From the NCBI RefSeq assembly GCF_041080655.1, contig NZ_CP163525.1:5580001-5644000 (forward strand): 64,000 nt of DNA. Direction: 5' to 3'. Shown one piece after another: positions 1-8,365 of this stretch. How positions within the stretch are numbered: the first letter of the stretch is position 1; every line of letters starts with the position of its first letter. The position numbers and the translations under genes were made by a program. The notes beneath the pieces are model-generated. The model had not been told where the DNA came from, ran no database searches, and saw nothing but the letters and a program-made list of their open reading frames with translations. The DNA is from Streptomyces sp. CG4 (GTDB lineage: Bacteria > Actinomycetota > Actinomycetes > Streptomycetales > Streptomycetaceae).

Positions 1-119
1 CTGACCAGCCGCTTCGCGATGCCGCCCGACCACGACCCCGAGGACTCCTGGAGCAGCCGGCCACCGCGCCGGGCCTGCCGCATGCCCGCATGCCCGCATC
101 ACACCGTCACGACCCAGCC

Positions 120-385
120 CACTCAGCACCCAGACTCGCGCACGGAGCTGTTCAAGGACCAACTGGACCTGGACGAGGACGGCCTACCTGAAGGTGCAGT
201 CCCCGAGCACGCGTACGAACATCCCCGGGGTCTTCGCCGCCGGCGATGTCGTCGACCACATCTACCGTCAGGCCATCACGGCCGCCGGCAGCGGCTGCGC
301 GGCGGCCTTGGACGCCGAGCGGTACCTCGCAGCCCTCACCGATGCTGCGGCGAAGACGCCCCAATCCGTCGTGACGACCGTGTAA
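120..385 (+). pseudogene. thioredoxin reductase (TrxB) C-terminal remnant, frameshifted
   Basis: Only the last ~85 residues of a thioredoxin reductase are recognisable. The part before about position 185 reads TELFKDQLDLDEDG in one frame. The rest (YLKVQSP, then NIPGVFAAGDVVD and YRQAITAAGSGCAAALDAE) is in another frame, so one extra base near 185 breaks the gene. The second part carries the FAD-binding GVFAAGDV motif and ends with a TAA at about 383. The NADPH domain and the CxxC active site are absent, so this cannot be functional. It lies at the left window edge beside mobile DNA. Confidence 0.8.
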
Positions 386-665
386 GGCAACGGCTGGCCT
401 GCCCGCCGCAAGAACAAGCAGTGCGGCAGGCCCCATTGAATTGAGCGGGCCGCCGGATGCAGGCACCCGAAAGGCCGCAATCGCCACTTGACTTGAGGTT
501 ACTGCCGCTTCGAACCGCCAAGTGGCACTTGTGGACCGTCGCCTTAAGGCGCAGTGAGTGGCAACTTGAGCTGCGGACGCCCCCATGCTCTTGAGATGTG
601 AGCCTCAGCGCACCCATCTGCTTGATTTTCACGCATAGTTCGGGGCTTCCTGGTATCGTCCTAGC

Positions 666-1472
666 GTGGAAATCGCTCTGCAGCAAGCAGTGAGTGATCT
701 CCAGCGGGTGCTGGAGATCGTCCGGGATGTCGCGCGCGAGGTGTACGCGACCAACGCCGACCGTCATGACCCGTCGCACGGGGACGACAACGGCACCTTC
801 GCTCAGCTGGTCTGGCGGAACATTGCCAACCTCACGTTCCAGAAGCTCAACCAGGCAGGGATTCCCGTCCGAAGGGTGGCTGGCGGGGCCATCGAGGTCA
901 TATCCGGATCGTGGGTCGTGAGGATCTACAAGTTCCCGCTGACAGCCCCTGACAAGGTGCGGGACAAGCTCGAACAGCTCAGCTGGGACGGCAGCTCCGC
1001 TCGGCTCCGAGGTGCCGTGCTGAACAGCGCGACGAAAGGGCAGTTGGCGTTCGATCATGACCCGGACTGGGCTGACAGCTTTGCTGAAGTTGTTCAACAG
1101 GGGCACGTCCGGATCATGCACACGGGTGACCCGGAGACGGGGAACTGCGTCATTGAAGTGGGCCTTCCGCGCGACAACCGCGAAGGCGGCTCGCCTTGGC
1201 TTGATGGCACCGTCGAGATCCACAATGATCTCCAGTTGAGCCTTCCGGCTCCGCGGTCGACAGAGGATGCGCTCGTCGGCCCGGGTGGGCTGCCCCCAGA
1301 GGGGCTTCCGGATCGAGACGACGAGTTGCCGTCTGAATCGGAGTCCGATGAGGGTCGACCCGCTGCAGGGAAGGCGCCGAAGGCACCCGACTACACCGAC
1401 CTCGAAGAGAACGAGCTGCCGCTTCGCCGGCGCACCGAAGAGACGCGCGACAAGCGCGCGAACACAGACTGA
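666..1472 (+). CDS. Hypothetical protein paired with an XRE/ImmA-IrrE regulator
   Basis: 268 aa starting at GTG 666. I do not recognise the family. The first ~190 residues look globular (RIYKFPL near residue 96, a VEIHNDLQLSLP strand near 180). The last ~70 residues are acidic and Pro-rich (SESESDEG) and end in a very charged tail, suggesting a disordered C-terminus. No signal peptide or membrane segment is visible. The stop is only 7 nt before the XRE/ImmA-IrrE gene on the same strand, so the two are probably co-transcribed and may act together, for example as substrate or partner of the peptidase. That functional link is inference from context. Confidence 0.7.
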   Translation: MEIALQQAVSDLQRVLEIVRDVAREVYATNADRHDPSHGDDNGTFAQLVWRNIANLTFQKLNQAGIPVRRVAGGAIEVISGSWVVRIYKFPLTAPDKVRDKLEQLSWDGSSARLRGAVLNSATKGQLAFDHDPDWADSFAEVVQQGHVRIMHTGDPETGNCVIEVGLPRDNREGGSPWLDGTVEIHNDLQLSLPAPRSTEDALVGPGGLPPEGLPDRDDELPSESESDEGRPAAGKAPKAPDYTDLEENELPLRRRTEETRDKRANTD

Positions 1473-1479
1473 GATATCC

Positions 1480-2643
1480 ATGCCGACACCGCTGCGAGGA
1501 TCGAGAGGCGCTGAACTCGCCTCCCGCTCCTTCGAACCTGAAGCTCTGAGCACAGCTCGTCAGCTTCGAGGACTCCGCAAGAACGAGCTCGCCAGGAAGG
1601 TCGGGCTCACACCGGCAGCGGTCAGCCAGTACGAGCTGGGACAGAGTCGTCCTTCGGCCACGGTCGTTGCGCAGTTGGCTATGGCATTGGGGGTGCCGGC
1701 CACGTTCTTCGCTACTGGGCACCCGCATCCGACGGTGCCCAGCGCTGCTCACTTCCGAAGTCTTAGGGCGACGACGCAGCTGCAGCGGGATCAGGCTGTC
1801 GCGTTCGGCAAGATCGTCTGGCGGCTCGTCACGACAGTCGAGCACTACGTGGAGCTCCCGCCTGCAGCACTGCCGCGCCTGGCCCTGCCGGTCGAGCCGA
1901 GCCGGGCGGACATCGCGGCCGTGGCTCGCGATGCACGCGACGCCATGGGGGTCCCGAGCGGCCCGATCCCCCATGTGACCCGACTACTCGAAGCTCATGG
2001 CGCCGTGGTCCTGGAGCTACCAGCCATGTCCAAACGGGTGGATGCCTTCTCGCATTGGTACGGGAGCAGGCCGCTGGTCTTCCGGAACCCTGCCAAGAAC
2101 GACAAGGCTCGGTCTCGATTCGACGCAGCGCACGAGGCCGGGCACTTGGTCATGCACCTTGACGCTGAGCCTGGCAGCCGCATTGTCGAGAACCAGGCGC
2201 ATGACTTCGCTGCCGAGTTCTTGATGCCAAGCGCTGAGATCCTCGCGGAGCTGCCGCAGAGACTTGACTGGGAGGCGCTCTACGCGCTGAAGCGACGCTG
2301 GGGCACTTCCCTTAAAGCCCTCGTCTACCGTGCCCATGCCCTCGGTGCCTTCCGAGAGACAACGTACAAGCGCGCCATGATGATGCTCTCTCAGCACGGC
2401 GATCCGGAACCTTGCGACCTCGGCCCCCGCGAAGCGCCCCTCCTACTTGAAAAGGCGGTCCGCCTTTGTGAAGAGACGGGCGTTTCGTTCGATGAACTTG
2501 TCTCCCGCTCGGGCCTGCCCTTCGAGCTCGCGAACGAGGTCTACACAACCGCGACCATGACGAGGCCGCGCCTTGCACTGGACGCGTCCGAGGAGGGTGA
2601 GATGCCAGCCGCCACTGAGGTGCTGACGCTATTCCCTAACTGA
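1480..2643 (+). CDS. XRE-family regulator fused to ImmA/IrrE metallopeptidase
   Basis: 387 aa. An N-terminal XRE helix-turn-helix (about residues 22-80, with the ARKVGLTPAAVSQYELGQS core) is followed by an ImmA/IrrE (DUF955) domain whose zinc motif HEAGH lies near residue 215. In this family the peptidase typically cleaves a repressor or is linked to stress and phage responses. ATG 1480 was chosen because it gives the standard start just before the HTH and sits 7 nt after the upstream gene; the frame stays open farther upstream. Probably a regulator in a two-gene unit, possibly toxin-antitoxin-like or defence-related; the substrate is unknown. Confidence 0.85.
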   Translation: MPTPLRGSRGAELASRSFEPEALSTARQLRGLRKNELARKVGLTPAAVSQYELGQSRPSATVVAQLAMALGVPATFFATGHPHPTVPSAAHFRSLRATTQLQRDQAVAFGKIVWRLVTTVEHYVELPPAALPRLALPVEPSRADIAAVARDARDAMGVPSGPIPHVTRLLEAHGAVVLELPAMSKRVDAFSHWYGSRPLVFRNPAKNDKARSRFDAAHEAGHLVMHLDAEPGSRIVENQAHDFAAEFLMPSAEILAELPQRLDWEALYALKRRWGTSLKALVYRAHALGAFRETTYKRAMMMLSQHGDPEPCDLGPREAPLLLEKAVRLCEETGVSFDELVSRSGLPFELANEVYTTATMTRPRLALDASEEGEMPAATEVLTLFPN

Positions 2644-2745
2644 TGGTCATCCCCAGTCCGGATCGGGCCGGGGTCTCGCGGTTCGCAGGCCCTGTCATAC
2701 GGGGTCGACCTGATCCGGCAAAGATTCCGGCGGCCCGGAGCCTGC

Positions 2746-3108
2746 TCACAGGCTCGTGACGGCCTGCCCGGTGAGCGCTTGGGCGATCTGCCAAAGCTGC
2801 CCGCTGCGGGATGCCTTCACGAGCAGAACGTCACCGGGTCGGAGGATGGATTGGAGGTAGGCGGCAGCGGTGGCGTTGTCGCCCACCATCGCAATGTCCG
2901 GAACCCCTGCCGCGCCTGCCGAGAGAGCCAGTTGCTTGGCGAGGTCCCCGCCGACTGCCACAACGAGGTCGACGCCGTTCTCGGCTGCCATGCGCCCCAC
3001 CTCGCGGTGGGCTTCAACGGCCTCGTCACCCAGTTCCAGCATCTCTCCGAGTACGGCGATCCTCCGGCCTCCTGCGGCCTCTGTCGTTTCGCCGTCGGTC
3101 TCGGTCAT
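2746..3108 (-). CDS. Stand-alone MurF-type Mur ligase C-terminal domain
   Basis: 120 aa matching only the C-terminal Rossmann-like domain of UDP-MurNAc-tripeptide:D-Ala-D-Ala ligase (MurF). RRIAVLGEMLELGDEA is near the start, then HREVG, VDLVVAVGG and LRPGDVLLVKASR. The N-terminal UMAG-binding domain and the central ATPase domain are missing. The chosen ATG shares one base with the stop of the C39-like gene (TGATG), with GGAG upstream, so it is translated by coupling. An ATG two codons earlier is possible. This domain normally positions the amino-acid substrate; alone it cannot ligate. It is either a remnant or a separately encoded half of a partnership. Confidence 0.75.
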   Translation of the reverse strand: MTETDGETTEAAGGRRIAVLGEMLELGDEAVEAHREVGRMAAENGVDLVVAVGGDLAKQLALSAGAAGVPDIAMVGDNATAAAYLQSILRPGDVLLVKASRSGQLWQIAQALTGQAVTSL

Positions 3109-3656
3109 CAACATTCTCCGTTGGGGATCAGGGGCGCGAAGGCGATGGCGCGGCCCGTGTAAGAAGGGGAGAGACGGCTGAGGGGGACTCGGTCATGCGT
3201 CTGGCCCCAAGCCGATGGGTCCCGGAAGTGGATCACCGGGTCGGGGCCGTCCTCGTAGCCGCGCAGGATGACGAGGTGGCCGCCGGCGCGGCCGTCGTCC
3301 GGGAGCTGCTCGGTCACGGACACGATGAGCGGGGCGTCCTCGAGCCGGGTGAGTAGGTCCTCGACGGGCACGGGCTCCGCGCGAGACGGCACTCCGAGGT
3401 CGCTTGCCATGTTCGCGATCCCCGCGTGGAGCGCGCCACGCGGGGTCAGAACGTCTTGCTTGACCGCGAGTTTCAGGAGTTCCGTCACCGTGGGCGCCTC
3501 GCGCCCGTAGGCGAGCAGGATCATTCTCAGCGAGGCCAGGCCGCACGCCCGGTTGGACCAAACGATCCTGTCTCCCAGTGCCCAACCGCCATGCAGATCC
3601 CACTCGGCGGGGTCGATGAGCTGTCGGCACAGGGGGACATCGTGGACGCGCGGCAC
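3108..3656 (-). CDS. C39-like cysteine peptidase
   Basis: 182 aa, GTG start with GGAG upstream. It has the layout of a peptidase C39-like (papain-fold) domain: Cys in NRACGLASLRMIL near residue 38, His in GGHLVILRGYE near 128, and Asp in FRDPSAWG near 147. No leader-peptide transporter is attached and no signal peptide is visible, so it should act in the cytoplasm. It lies 12 nt after the ligase gene and is coupled to the MurF-C gene. In this operon it could process or transfer a small peptide made by the neighbouring ligase; the reaction is not deducible from sequence. Confidence 0.75.
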   Translation of the reverse strand: MPRVHDVPLCRQLIDPAEWDLHGGWALGDRIVWSNRACGLASLRMILLAYGREAPTVTELLKLAVKQDVLTPRGALHAGIANMASDLGVPSRAEPVPVEDLLTRLEDAPLIVSVTEQLPDDGRAGGHLVILRGYEDGPDPVIHFRDPSAWGQTHDRVPLSRLSPSYTGRAIAFAPLIPNGEC

Positions 3657-3668
3657 AGCGGCAGGCTC

Positions 3669-4760
3669 CTACGGCGAGACGGCAGCCTCCCGCGTCGCGG
3701 CGGTGCTGGAGAACACGGGAGCGGGCAGGGGAACATCGTATGGCCGCCGGGCCAGGGCCTCGTGCAACATCGCCAACACGACATCCGTGTGCGTGAGTCC
3801 GACCATCGCCGCCCCGACCGCGAAGTTGCTGTCACGGGACATGCCCGGCGTGCTGTTGACCTCCAGCGCGTACGCGTCGCCGTCCTCGGTGAGGATGAAG
3901 TCGATACGCGCCGAGCCGCGCAGCCCGATTCCCGCCCACAGGGTCTGGGCGTCCCTGGTGATCCTGTCCAGCACATCGGGAGCCAGTTCGGCGGCGCGGA
4001 CGGTTACGGTGCCTCGGGAGTCCATGTCGAGTTTGGTGTGGGCGTCGTAGAACTCGGCTTCGGTCGCCTCGGTGGCGAGCGGCGGGAAGACGACGACCGA
4101 GCCGCCCGGAAGCTCCAGCAGGCCCACGGTCAGCGATGTACCGATCACGTAGTCCTCGATGAGTACGTCCGCGCCCTCCTCGCCGGCGGCGTCCACCAGC
4201 GCGCGCGGCAGTTCCGCGGCGCCGCGGACGAGGCTCATGCCCACACTGGAGCCGCCGAGGGGCGGCTTCACCATGACGGTTTTCCCGCCCCAGTTCGCCG
4301 GGCCGCCGGACCAGACGCGCCAGCCGGGCGTTGGTACGCCGAGGGTCAGCATCACCCGCTTGCAGAGGATCTTGTCGGCCGCCACCGCGGATGCCCCGAC
4401 CCCGCTGCCGCAGTAAGGCACGCGAAGGTAGTCGAGTAGGCCCTGCAACCTCCCGTCCTCACCGTAGGGGCCGTGCAGGTTGGAGAGGGCTACGTCGTAC
4501 CCGGCCAGCTCCATGATGAAGTCGGGCTCGGTGGGGTCCAGCACCTTCCACCGTGCGCCGATCTCGTCGAGTGCCTCGGCCAGGGCGGTGACGGATCGCT
4601 GCTCGACGGGGCACTTCGAGTGGTACAGCCGGTCTTCGGCGGACACCGGCCCGTAGATCAGGGCGACGCCGAGACCCTGGCGGCTTCGCCCCCACTGTCG
4701 AAGCTCCTCGGCGGCCTTCTGCACCGCGAGGTCCGAGCTGGGGCTGAGGAACAGAGTCAT
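3669..4760 (-). CDS. D-alanine-D-alanine ligase homologue (ATP-grasp)
   Basis: 363 aa, normal length for Ddl. It carries the Ddl hallmark YCGSGVGASAVAADK near residue 118, the Gly-rich MVKPPLGGSSVGMS loop near 155, and the C-terminal metal-binding segments ARIDFILTEDGDAYALEVN and STPGM. The family joins two amino acids, usually D-Ala, using ATP. It starts with ATG overlapping the DapF-like stop by 4 nt (ATGA). Paired with an epimerase rather than with ddl/murF housekeeping genes, it more likely makes a special D-amino-acid dipeptide or provides resistance to a Ddl inhibitor, as in cycloserine clusters, where DapF- and Ddl-like proteins co-occur. Confidence 0.88.
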   Translation of the reverse strand: MTLFLSPSSDLAVQKAAEELRQWGRSRQGLGVALIYGPVSAEDRLYHSKCPVEQRSVTALAEALDEIGARWKVLDPTEPDFIMELAGYDVALSNLHGPYGEDGRLQGLLDYLRVPYCGSGVGASAVAADKILCKRVMLTLGVPTPGWRVWSGGPANWGGKTVMVKPPLGGSSVGMSLVRGAAELPRALVDAAGEEGADVLIEDYVIGTSLTVGLLELPGGSVVVFPPLATEATEAEFYDAHTKLDMDSRGTVTVRAAELAPDVLDRITRDAQTLWAGIGLRGSARIDFILTEDGDAYALEVNSTPGMSRDSNFAVGAAMVGLTHTDVVLAMLHEALARRPYDVPLPAPVFSSTAATREAAVSP

Positions 4761-5572
4761 GCGAGTACCCCTTCGAAGGTGTGGGTGACCGGCCCGCCTA
4801 CCCATGCGGTCCCGTTCGGTTGGTCCTCGTGTGGCCGCACGGTGAGTGGCTCGCCGGCCTGGTTGTGGACGGTGACCTCGCGCCTGGCGACCAGGCCGCG
4901 CAGAGTGGCGATGACGACGGCCGCGACGGCCCCGCTGCCGCAGGAGAGGGTCTCGGCTTCGACGCCGCGCTCGTAGGTGCGGATCTTGAGCGCCTGGCCG
5001 CCGAGGCACTGGACGAAGTTGACGTTCGTGCCGAGCGGCGCGGCGTTCTCGTGGTGCCGGACGATCCGGCCTACCGCTTCCGTGGCGATGGCATCCACGT
5101 CGTTCACGATGGCGACGACGTGCTCGGTGCCGGTGTGCACGCAGTCGAACCACGTCGGCCGGCCGTTGATGAGGGCCTGTAAGACGCGGGGCCGGATCGC
5201 GTTCACCTCGGCTGTGACCCAGACGGACGCCGGGTCGACGAATGCCTCGTGCATGACGCCCGCCATGCGCAGCCTCAGCCGCCTTTTCACGGGGAGGTCG
5301 TCGTCGTGGTGGGCGGCCCACGCCGCGCAGCGCAACGCGTTGCCGCACATGGTTGCGATTGACCCGTCCGCGTTGAAGCACTGCACGTCGTACTCGGTGG
5401 GGCGGTTGTCGTTGATTCGGCTGACGACCAGGCCGTCTGCGCCCACGCCGGTACGCCTGGCGCACAGGCGTTCCGCCTCCTTCGCCCAGGCTGTGTTGTC
5501 TCTGGGCTCGGGGTTGGTGAACAGGATGAAGTCGTTGCCCGCTCCGTGGATCTTCCGAAAGTGCAGGGGCAT
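4757..5572 (-). CDS. Diaminopimelate epimerase homologue (DapF-like)
   Basis: 271 aa, typical for DapF. It begins FRKIHGAGNDFILF. Both catalytic cysteines are present: CGNALRC near residue 79 and ETLSCGSGAVAAV near 218. The fold uses two Cys to invert an alpha-carbon without cofactor. Several homologues in antibiotic clusters racemise other amino acids (DcsC in D-cycloserine biosynthesis). It lies upstream of and coupled to the Ddl-like gene, so I infer it supplies a D-configured substrate. The substrate is not determined; a housekeeping dapF is expected elsewhere. Confidence 0.88.
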   Translation of the reverse strand: MPLHFRKIHGAGNDFILFTNPEPRDNTAWAKEAERLCARRTGVGADGLVVSRINDNRPTEYDVQCFNADGSIATMCGNALRCAAWAAHHDDDLPVKRRLRLRMAGVMHEAFVDPASVWVTAEVNAIRPRVLQALINGRPTWFDCVHTGTEHVVAIVNDVDAIATEAVGRIVRHHENAAPLGTNVNFVQCLGGQALKIRTYERGVEAETLSCGSGAVAAVVIATLRGLVARREVTVHNQAGEPLTVRPHEDQPNGTAWVGGPVTHTFEGVLA

Positions 5573-5630
5573 GGCGAAGCTCCTCGTGTTGTGAGGTGGA
5601 GGGTGGTGCGAAAGCCCGAGCGGGCCGGGA

Positions 5631-5876
5631 TCAGCGGCGTTCGAGGGGCCGGTAGGTGGTGCGGGCTTCTCGCATGATCAGCGGGGCGCGTCCGGCGAAG
5701 TGCAGGATGCGGGCCGAGGCGCCGCCGGCGGACCTCATGTCCTGAACCCGCTGGTACTGGCCGTCGAGGAGTAGGAAGTCGCCGATGCGGACGTCGGTCG
5801 GCGGCCTGGTGGCCCCTATCGTTCCGACCGGCGGAGGGGGTATGGAGGGCTGCTCCTGGACTGTGCGCTCGTACAT
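5631..5876 (-). CDS. Hypothetical protein, 81 aa
   Basis: Small basic protein of unknown function. A Pro-rich N-terminus is followed by a compact domain (RIGDFLLLDGQYQRVQDMR, then RILHFAGRAPLIMRE). Its ATG follows the upstream 28-aa gene's TGA directly (TGAATG), so it is translationally coupled. A 58-nt gap separates it from the DapF-like gene. I have no function to offer beyond operon membership. Confidence 0.7.
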   Translation of the reverse strand: MYERTVQEQPSIPPPPVGTIGATRPPTDVRIGDFLLLDGQYQRVQDMRSAGGASARILHFAGRAPLIMREARTTYRPLERR

Positions 5877-5963
5877 TCAGTCTCTCCAGATGCCCAGCAG
5901 AAGGGAGCCGCCGATCACGATGAGGCTGACCACGTAGGCGAGTTGCTGGTTTCGGGGACTCAT
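5877..5963 (-). CDS. Tiny single-pass membrane protein, 28 aa
   Basis: 28 codons beginning MSPRNQQLAYVVSLIVIGGS. A hydrophobic stretch of about 18 residues is flanked by charged ends, a likely single membrane helix. The ATG overlaps the stop of the Nudix-like gene (ATGA) and its stop abuts the next gene's ATG, a perfect coupled arrangement that argues it is really translated. It could anchor or modulate neighbouring proteins; the role is unknown. Confidence 0.6.
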   Translation of the reverse strand: MSPRNQQLAYVVSLIVIGGSLLLGIWRD

Positions 5964-6502
5964 CGGGTTCCGATGAGGTGGCGTTCCGCGCGGCCGCGGA
6001 GTGACGGGATGCCGATTTCCGCGAGGGGCACCCAGGCTGCCGCCCCCGTATCGATCACTGGGGGGAAGACCGCGCCCGAATGGGCTCGGAAGAGGTAGCG
6101 GATGCCAACCCGGAGACGGGGTCCGTACCGGTGCTGACCTGGCCTGGTCACGTCGACCAGGAAGGGGCTTTCTGCGCCGGGCTGTGTCCACACGTCCTGG
6201 ATGCCGGCTTCCTCGGCGAGCAGCCGCAGGGCCGCCTCGCTGAGCGACTCGTCCTCAGGCTCCGGTTCGGCCTCCGCGAGCGCGTAGCGTCCCTCGTGCC
6301 GCAGGCAGAGGACACGATTGTGCTCATCGACGACTACGGCTCCCGTCATGACGAGGGGGCAGCGCCGGTCGTGGGTGCAGGCTCGGCGCCGCGAGTGGTC
6401 GACTGCCGCGTCATAAACAGGCATCAACACCATTTCCTCGGCGGGGTGTTCGTGGATGTAGTGGGACAGCTCCCGGATGATCTGGTCTTCTCCGACGCTC
6501 AC
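5960..6502 (-). CDS. Nudix-fold protein with degenerate Nudix box
   Basis: 180 aa from a GTG that overlaps the upstream stop (GTGA). After an ~45-residue N-terminal extension comes a Nudix-like domain: PLVMTGAVVVDEHNRVLCLRH, then the box region EDESLSEAALRLLAEEAGI. Against the consensus GX5EX7REUXEEXGU, the first Gly is replaced by Glu and the Glu of REU by Leu, while the later EE pair remains. Metal binding may survive, but hydrolase activity is uncertain. The family cleaves nucleoside diphosphate-linked compounds. It is a member of the DapF/Ddl operon. Confidence 0.75.
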   Translation of the reverse strand: MSVGEDQIIRELSHYIHEHPAEEMVLMPVYDAAVDHSRRRACTHDRRCPLVMTGAVVVDEHNRVLCLRHEGRYALAEAEPEPEDESLSEAALRLLAEEAGIQDVWTQPGAESPFLVDVTRPGQHRYGPRLRVGIRYLFRAHSGAVFPPVIDTGAAAWVPLAEIGIPSLRGRAERHLIGTR

Positions 6503-6888
6503 GGCGCATCCAGCCCGTTCCGCTCGGTGTAGATCCACAGCAGCCGCCGCGTCACAAGAGCGACATCGCGGAGGTATATGAAAGCCCCGAACGCAGGCGT
6601 TTCGGCGGTCGGCCGGTTCGTGAGGTCGATCAGCCTGGTCCCCTCGCGGACCAGCTCCCGCACCTCGCTGTCATCCTCCGCGCCCAACTCCTCGCCGAGC
6701 AGCCGGTTCAACTCCGCGGCGATCCCGGGCAAGTGCCGGTTCATTGTCGCGCGGGTCGTGCTGCCCATCGACAGGCCGAGGACGGCATCCGTGCGGGAGG
6801 AGATCGCCTCCACGTCGATAGGGAAGTCGTCGACCTCAGAGTCCTCGGCCAATTCCATCGCCTTGCCCGTACTTGCCGCAGTCATCAC
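6499..6888 (-). CDS. Hypothetical protein (possibly DUF6415-like)
   Basis: 129 aa, mostly helical: an acidic N-terminus (EDSEVDDFPID), a middle helix (RHLPGIAAELNRLLGEELG) and a C-terminal helix (YLRDVALVTRRLLWIYTE). Such proteins recur in Streptomyces next to XRE/DUF5753 regulators and Nudix-like genes; I believe they fall in DUF6415, but from memory only. It is the first gene of the minus-strand operon that ends with MurF-C. Confidence 0.6.
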   Translation of the reverse strand: MMTAASTGKAMELAEDSEVDDFPIDVEAISSRTDAVLGLSMGSTTRATMNRHLPGIAAELNRLLGEELGAEDDSEVRELVREGTRLIDLTNRPTAETPAFGAFIYLRDVALVTRRLLWIYTERNGLDAP

Positions 6889-6979
6889 TGGCCCCTCCGG
6901 TGCACGCCTTTAGCCGTGCAATAAAGCTAGGAGAGAGGGGAGTTTGGGCTCCACGAGTGTGCCCGAACTTGCCAGACGT

Positions 6980-7825
6980 TCACCCTAGAGATTCGATGGC
7001 AGCGGTGATGATTTCACGCGCGGCGGCGCCGTAGACGGCAAGTTCGGCCAGTTCGCTGAACGTCTTGGCATACATGGCAAGTTCGTGCCTTTGGATGACC
7101 GTGAGGTGAGCCGAGACCAGTTCGACAGTGACGGTGTGATCGTCGAACATAAAAAAGCCCTCGACGGGCATGAGTGGGCGGTTGATGTCTCGGGGAATAA
7201 TGCCGATGCTCACCCTGGACAAAGCCATAGCGCTCAGCAAGTAGCCAAGCTGGCCAGCCATCACCTCTGCCCCACCGATGCGGTTATAGAGGGCGCCCTC
7301 CTCCAGGAGGATGGCGAACGTGCGGTTCGTGTAAACGATCTTCTGCTTCTCTACGCGGACCTCAACAGCCGAGGGCACGTCGTCGATCAGGCCACGTCGG
7401 TCACGGATGGAGGTCAACAGCGCTGTGATGTATGAGGCCGTCTGCACGGGGCCGGGGATGAGCCACGGTGAGTAGAAGCGAAAGTGCTGCGTGCGCTCCC
7501 ACAGCGGGAGGGCGGACTCCTGAGCCCACTTGAGCCCGTGGCGCTCCATCTTGCGCCACTCGACGTACATGCCCTCGATACCGCGGGCCGTCGTAACGAG
7601 ATCCTCCGCCTGGTTGTCTGCGCCGCATGCCCTACACCAATCGCGAAGGTCGCGCTCCGAGGGCACGCGTGTGCCGCTCTCGAAGCGCGAAGCCTTCGAT
7701 TCATGCCAGCCTAGGCTATTGGCCAAGGCTCGCTTGGTGAGTCCGGCCGCTATCCGGATCTCTGCTAGGCGTTTCCCGAGCGCCTTGCGGGCTTCCTGTG
7801 CGCTCGAAGATGCCGGCGGTTCCAT
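6980..7825 (-). CDS. XRE-family regulator with DUF5753-type C-terminus
   Basis: 281 aa. The N-terminal helix-turn-helix (about residues 12-70, TKRALANSLGWHESKASRFE) is followed by a long DUF5753-like ligand or partner domain (LPLWERTQHFRFYSPWLIPG, then VRVEKQKIVYTNRTFAILLEEGAL). This is one of the most common Streptomyces regulator architectures (BldB/WhiJ-type systems) and it often works with a small partner encoded nearby. It lies 91 nt upstream of the eight-gene operon on the same strand and is the likely local regulator. Confidence 0.88.
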   Translation of the reverse strand: MEPPASSSAQEARKALGKRLAEIRIAAGLTKRALANSLGWHESKASRFESGTRVPSERDLRDWCRACGADNQAEDLVTTARGIEGMYVEWRKMERHGLKWAQESALPLWERTQHFRFYSPWLIPGPVQTASYITALLTSIRDRRGLIDDVPSAVEVRVEKQKIVYTNRTFAILLEEGALYNRIGGAEVMAGQLGYLLSAMALSRVSIGIIPRDINRPLMPVEGFFMFDDHTVTVELVSAHLTVIQRHELAMYAKTFSELAELAVYGAAAREIITAAIESLG

Positions 7826-7852
7826 ATGGGGGCGATGATCCTATGTGAAGTG

Positions 7853-8365
7853 TCAGTACGCTTCGAACTCTGCGTGTGGCGTTGCCCTCTTCCAGACGGC
7901 GTCGAAGGCTGACTCGCAGAGTTTCGCAAGCTCCGGGTTTTCTGTGATCTCTGGCTCCGTCGGCTCGCCCTCTCCGTCAAAGTGGTTCAGGTACAACAGT
8001 CGGGAGTCGAATACCCAGAAGTCGTTACCCGGAAGGAGTAGATCCGAGGCGTTTCGCCGGGGGAGCCATCGCACCTGTTCACCCGCTGCGATGTTGAGAC
8101 CCTCGGTGACGTCGTACTCGAAGCGGATGTACTCGCTGACGGGCGTCGACACGATGCGTGCCCGACGCACTTCGACACCCCGCGAGACCGATTCCGAGAC
8201 GATGGAGAGCCAGTCGGCCCAGCGCTCGGCGGGGTCGAAGGACTTACCGGCCTGCCAGTCGATGAAGGCTGCGTCCGACTTCATGTAGGCGTCCCGCGTT
8301 TCCAGGTGGACGGCCGTCCTCTGGCAGTCGCGGAACAACTCCTCAAACTTCGGGGGACTCGGCAT
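7853..8365 (-). CDS. DUF6879-type protein
   Basis: 170 aa starting at ATG 8365, with GAAGGTG upstream. Features include FEELFRDCQRTAVHLETRDAY at the N-terminus, RRARIVSTPVSEYIRFEYD in the middle and NDFWVFDSRLLYLNHFD toward the end. I recognise it as the small DUF6879-like family that accompanies XRE-DUF5753 regulators in Streptomyces. The much longer open frame upstream is not coding. It overlaps the preceding gene by 23 nt and precedes the XRE gene by 27 nt, so the three form a regulatory unit. Confidence 0.75.
   Translation of the reverse strand: MPSPPKFEELFRDCQRTAVHLETRDAYMKSDAAFIDWQAGKSFDPAERWADWLSIVSESVSRGVEVRRARIVSTPVSEYIRFEYDVTEGLNIAAGEQVRWLPRRNASDLLLPGNDFWVFDSRLLYLNHFDGEGEPTEPEITENPELAKLCESAFDAVWKRATPHAEFEAY

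Noticed and set aside
483..526. Inverted repeat GCCACTTG/CAAGTGGC
   Set aside because: Arms of 8 bp separated by 28 nt with no gene context; could be chance, and does not match the tRNA attachment sequence.
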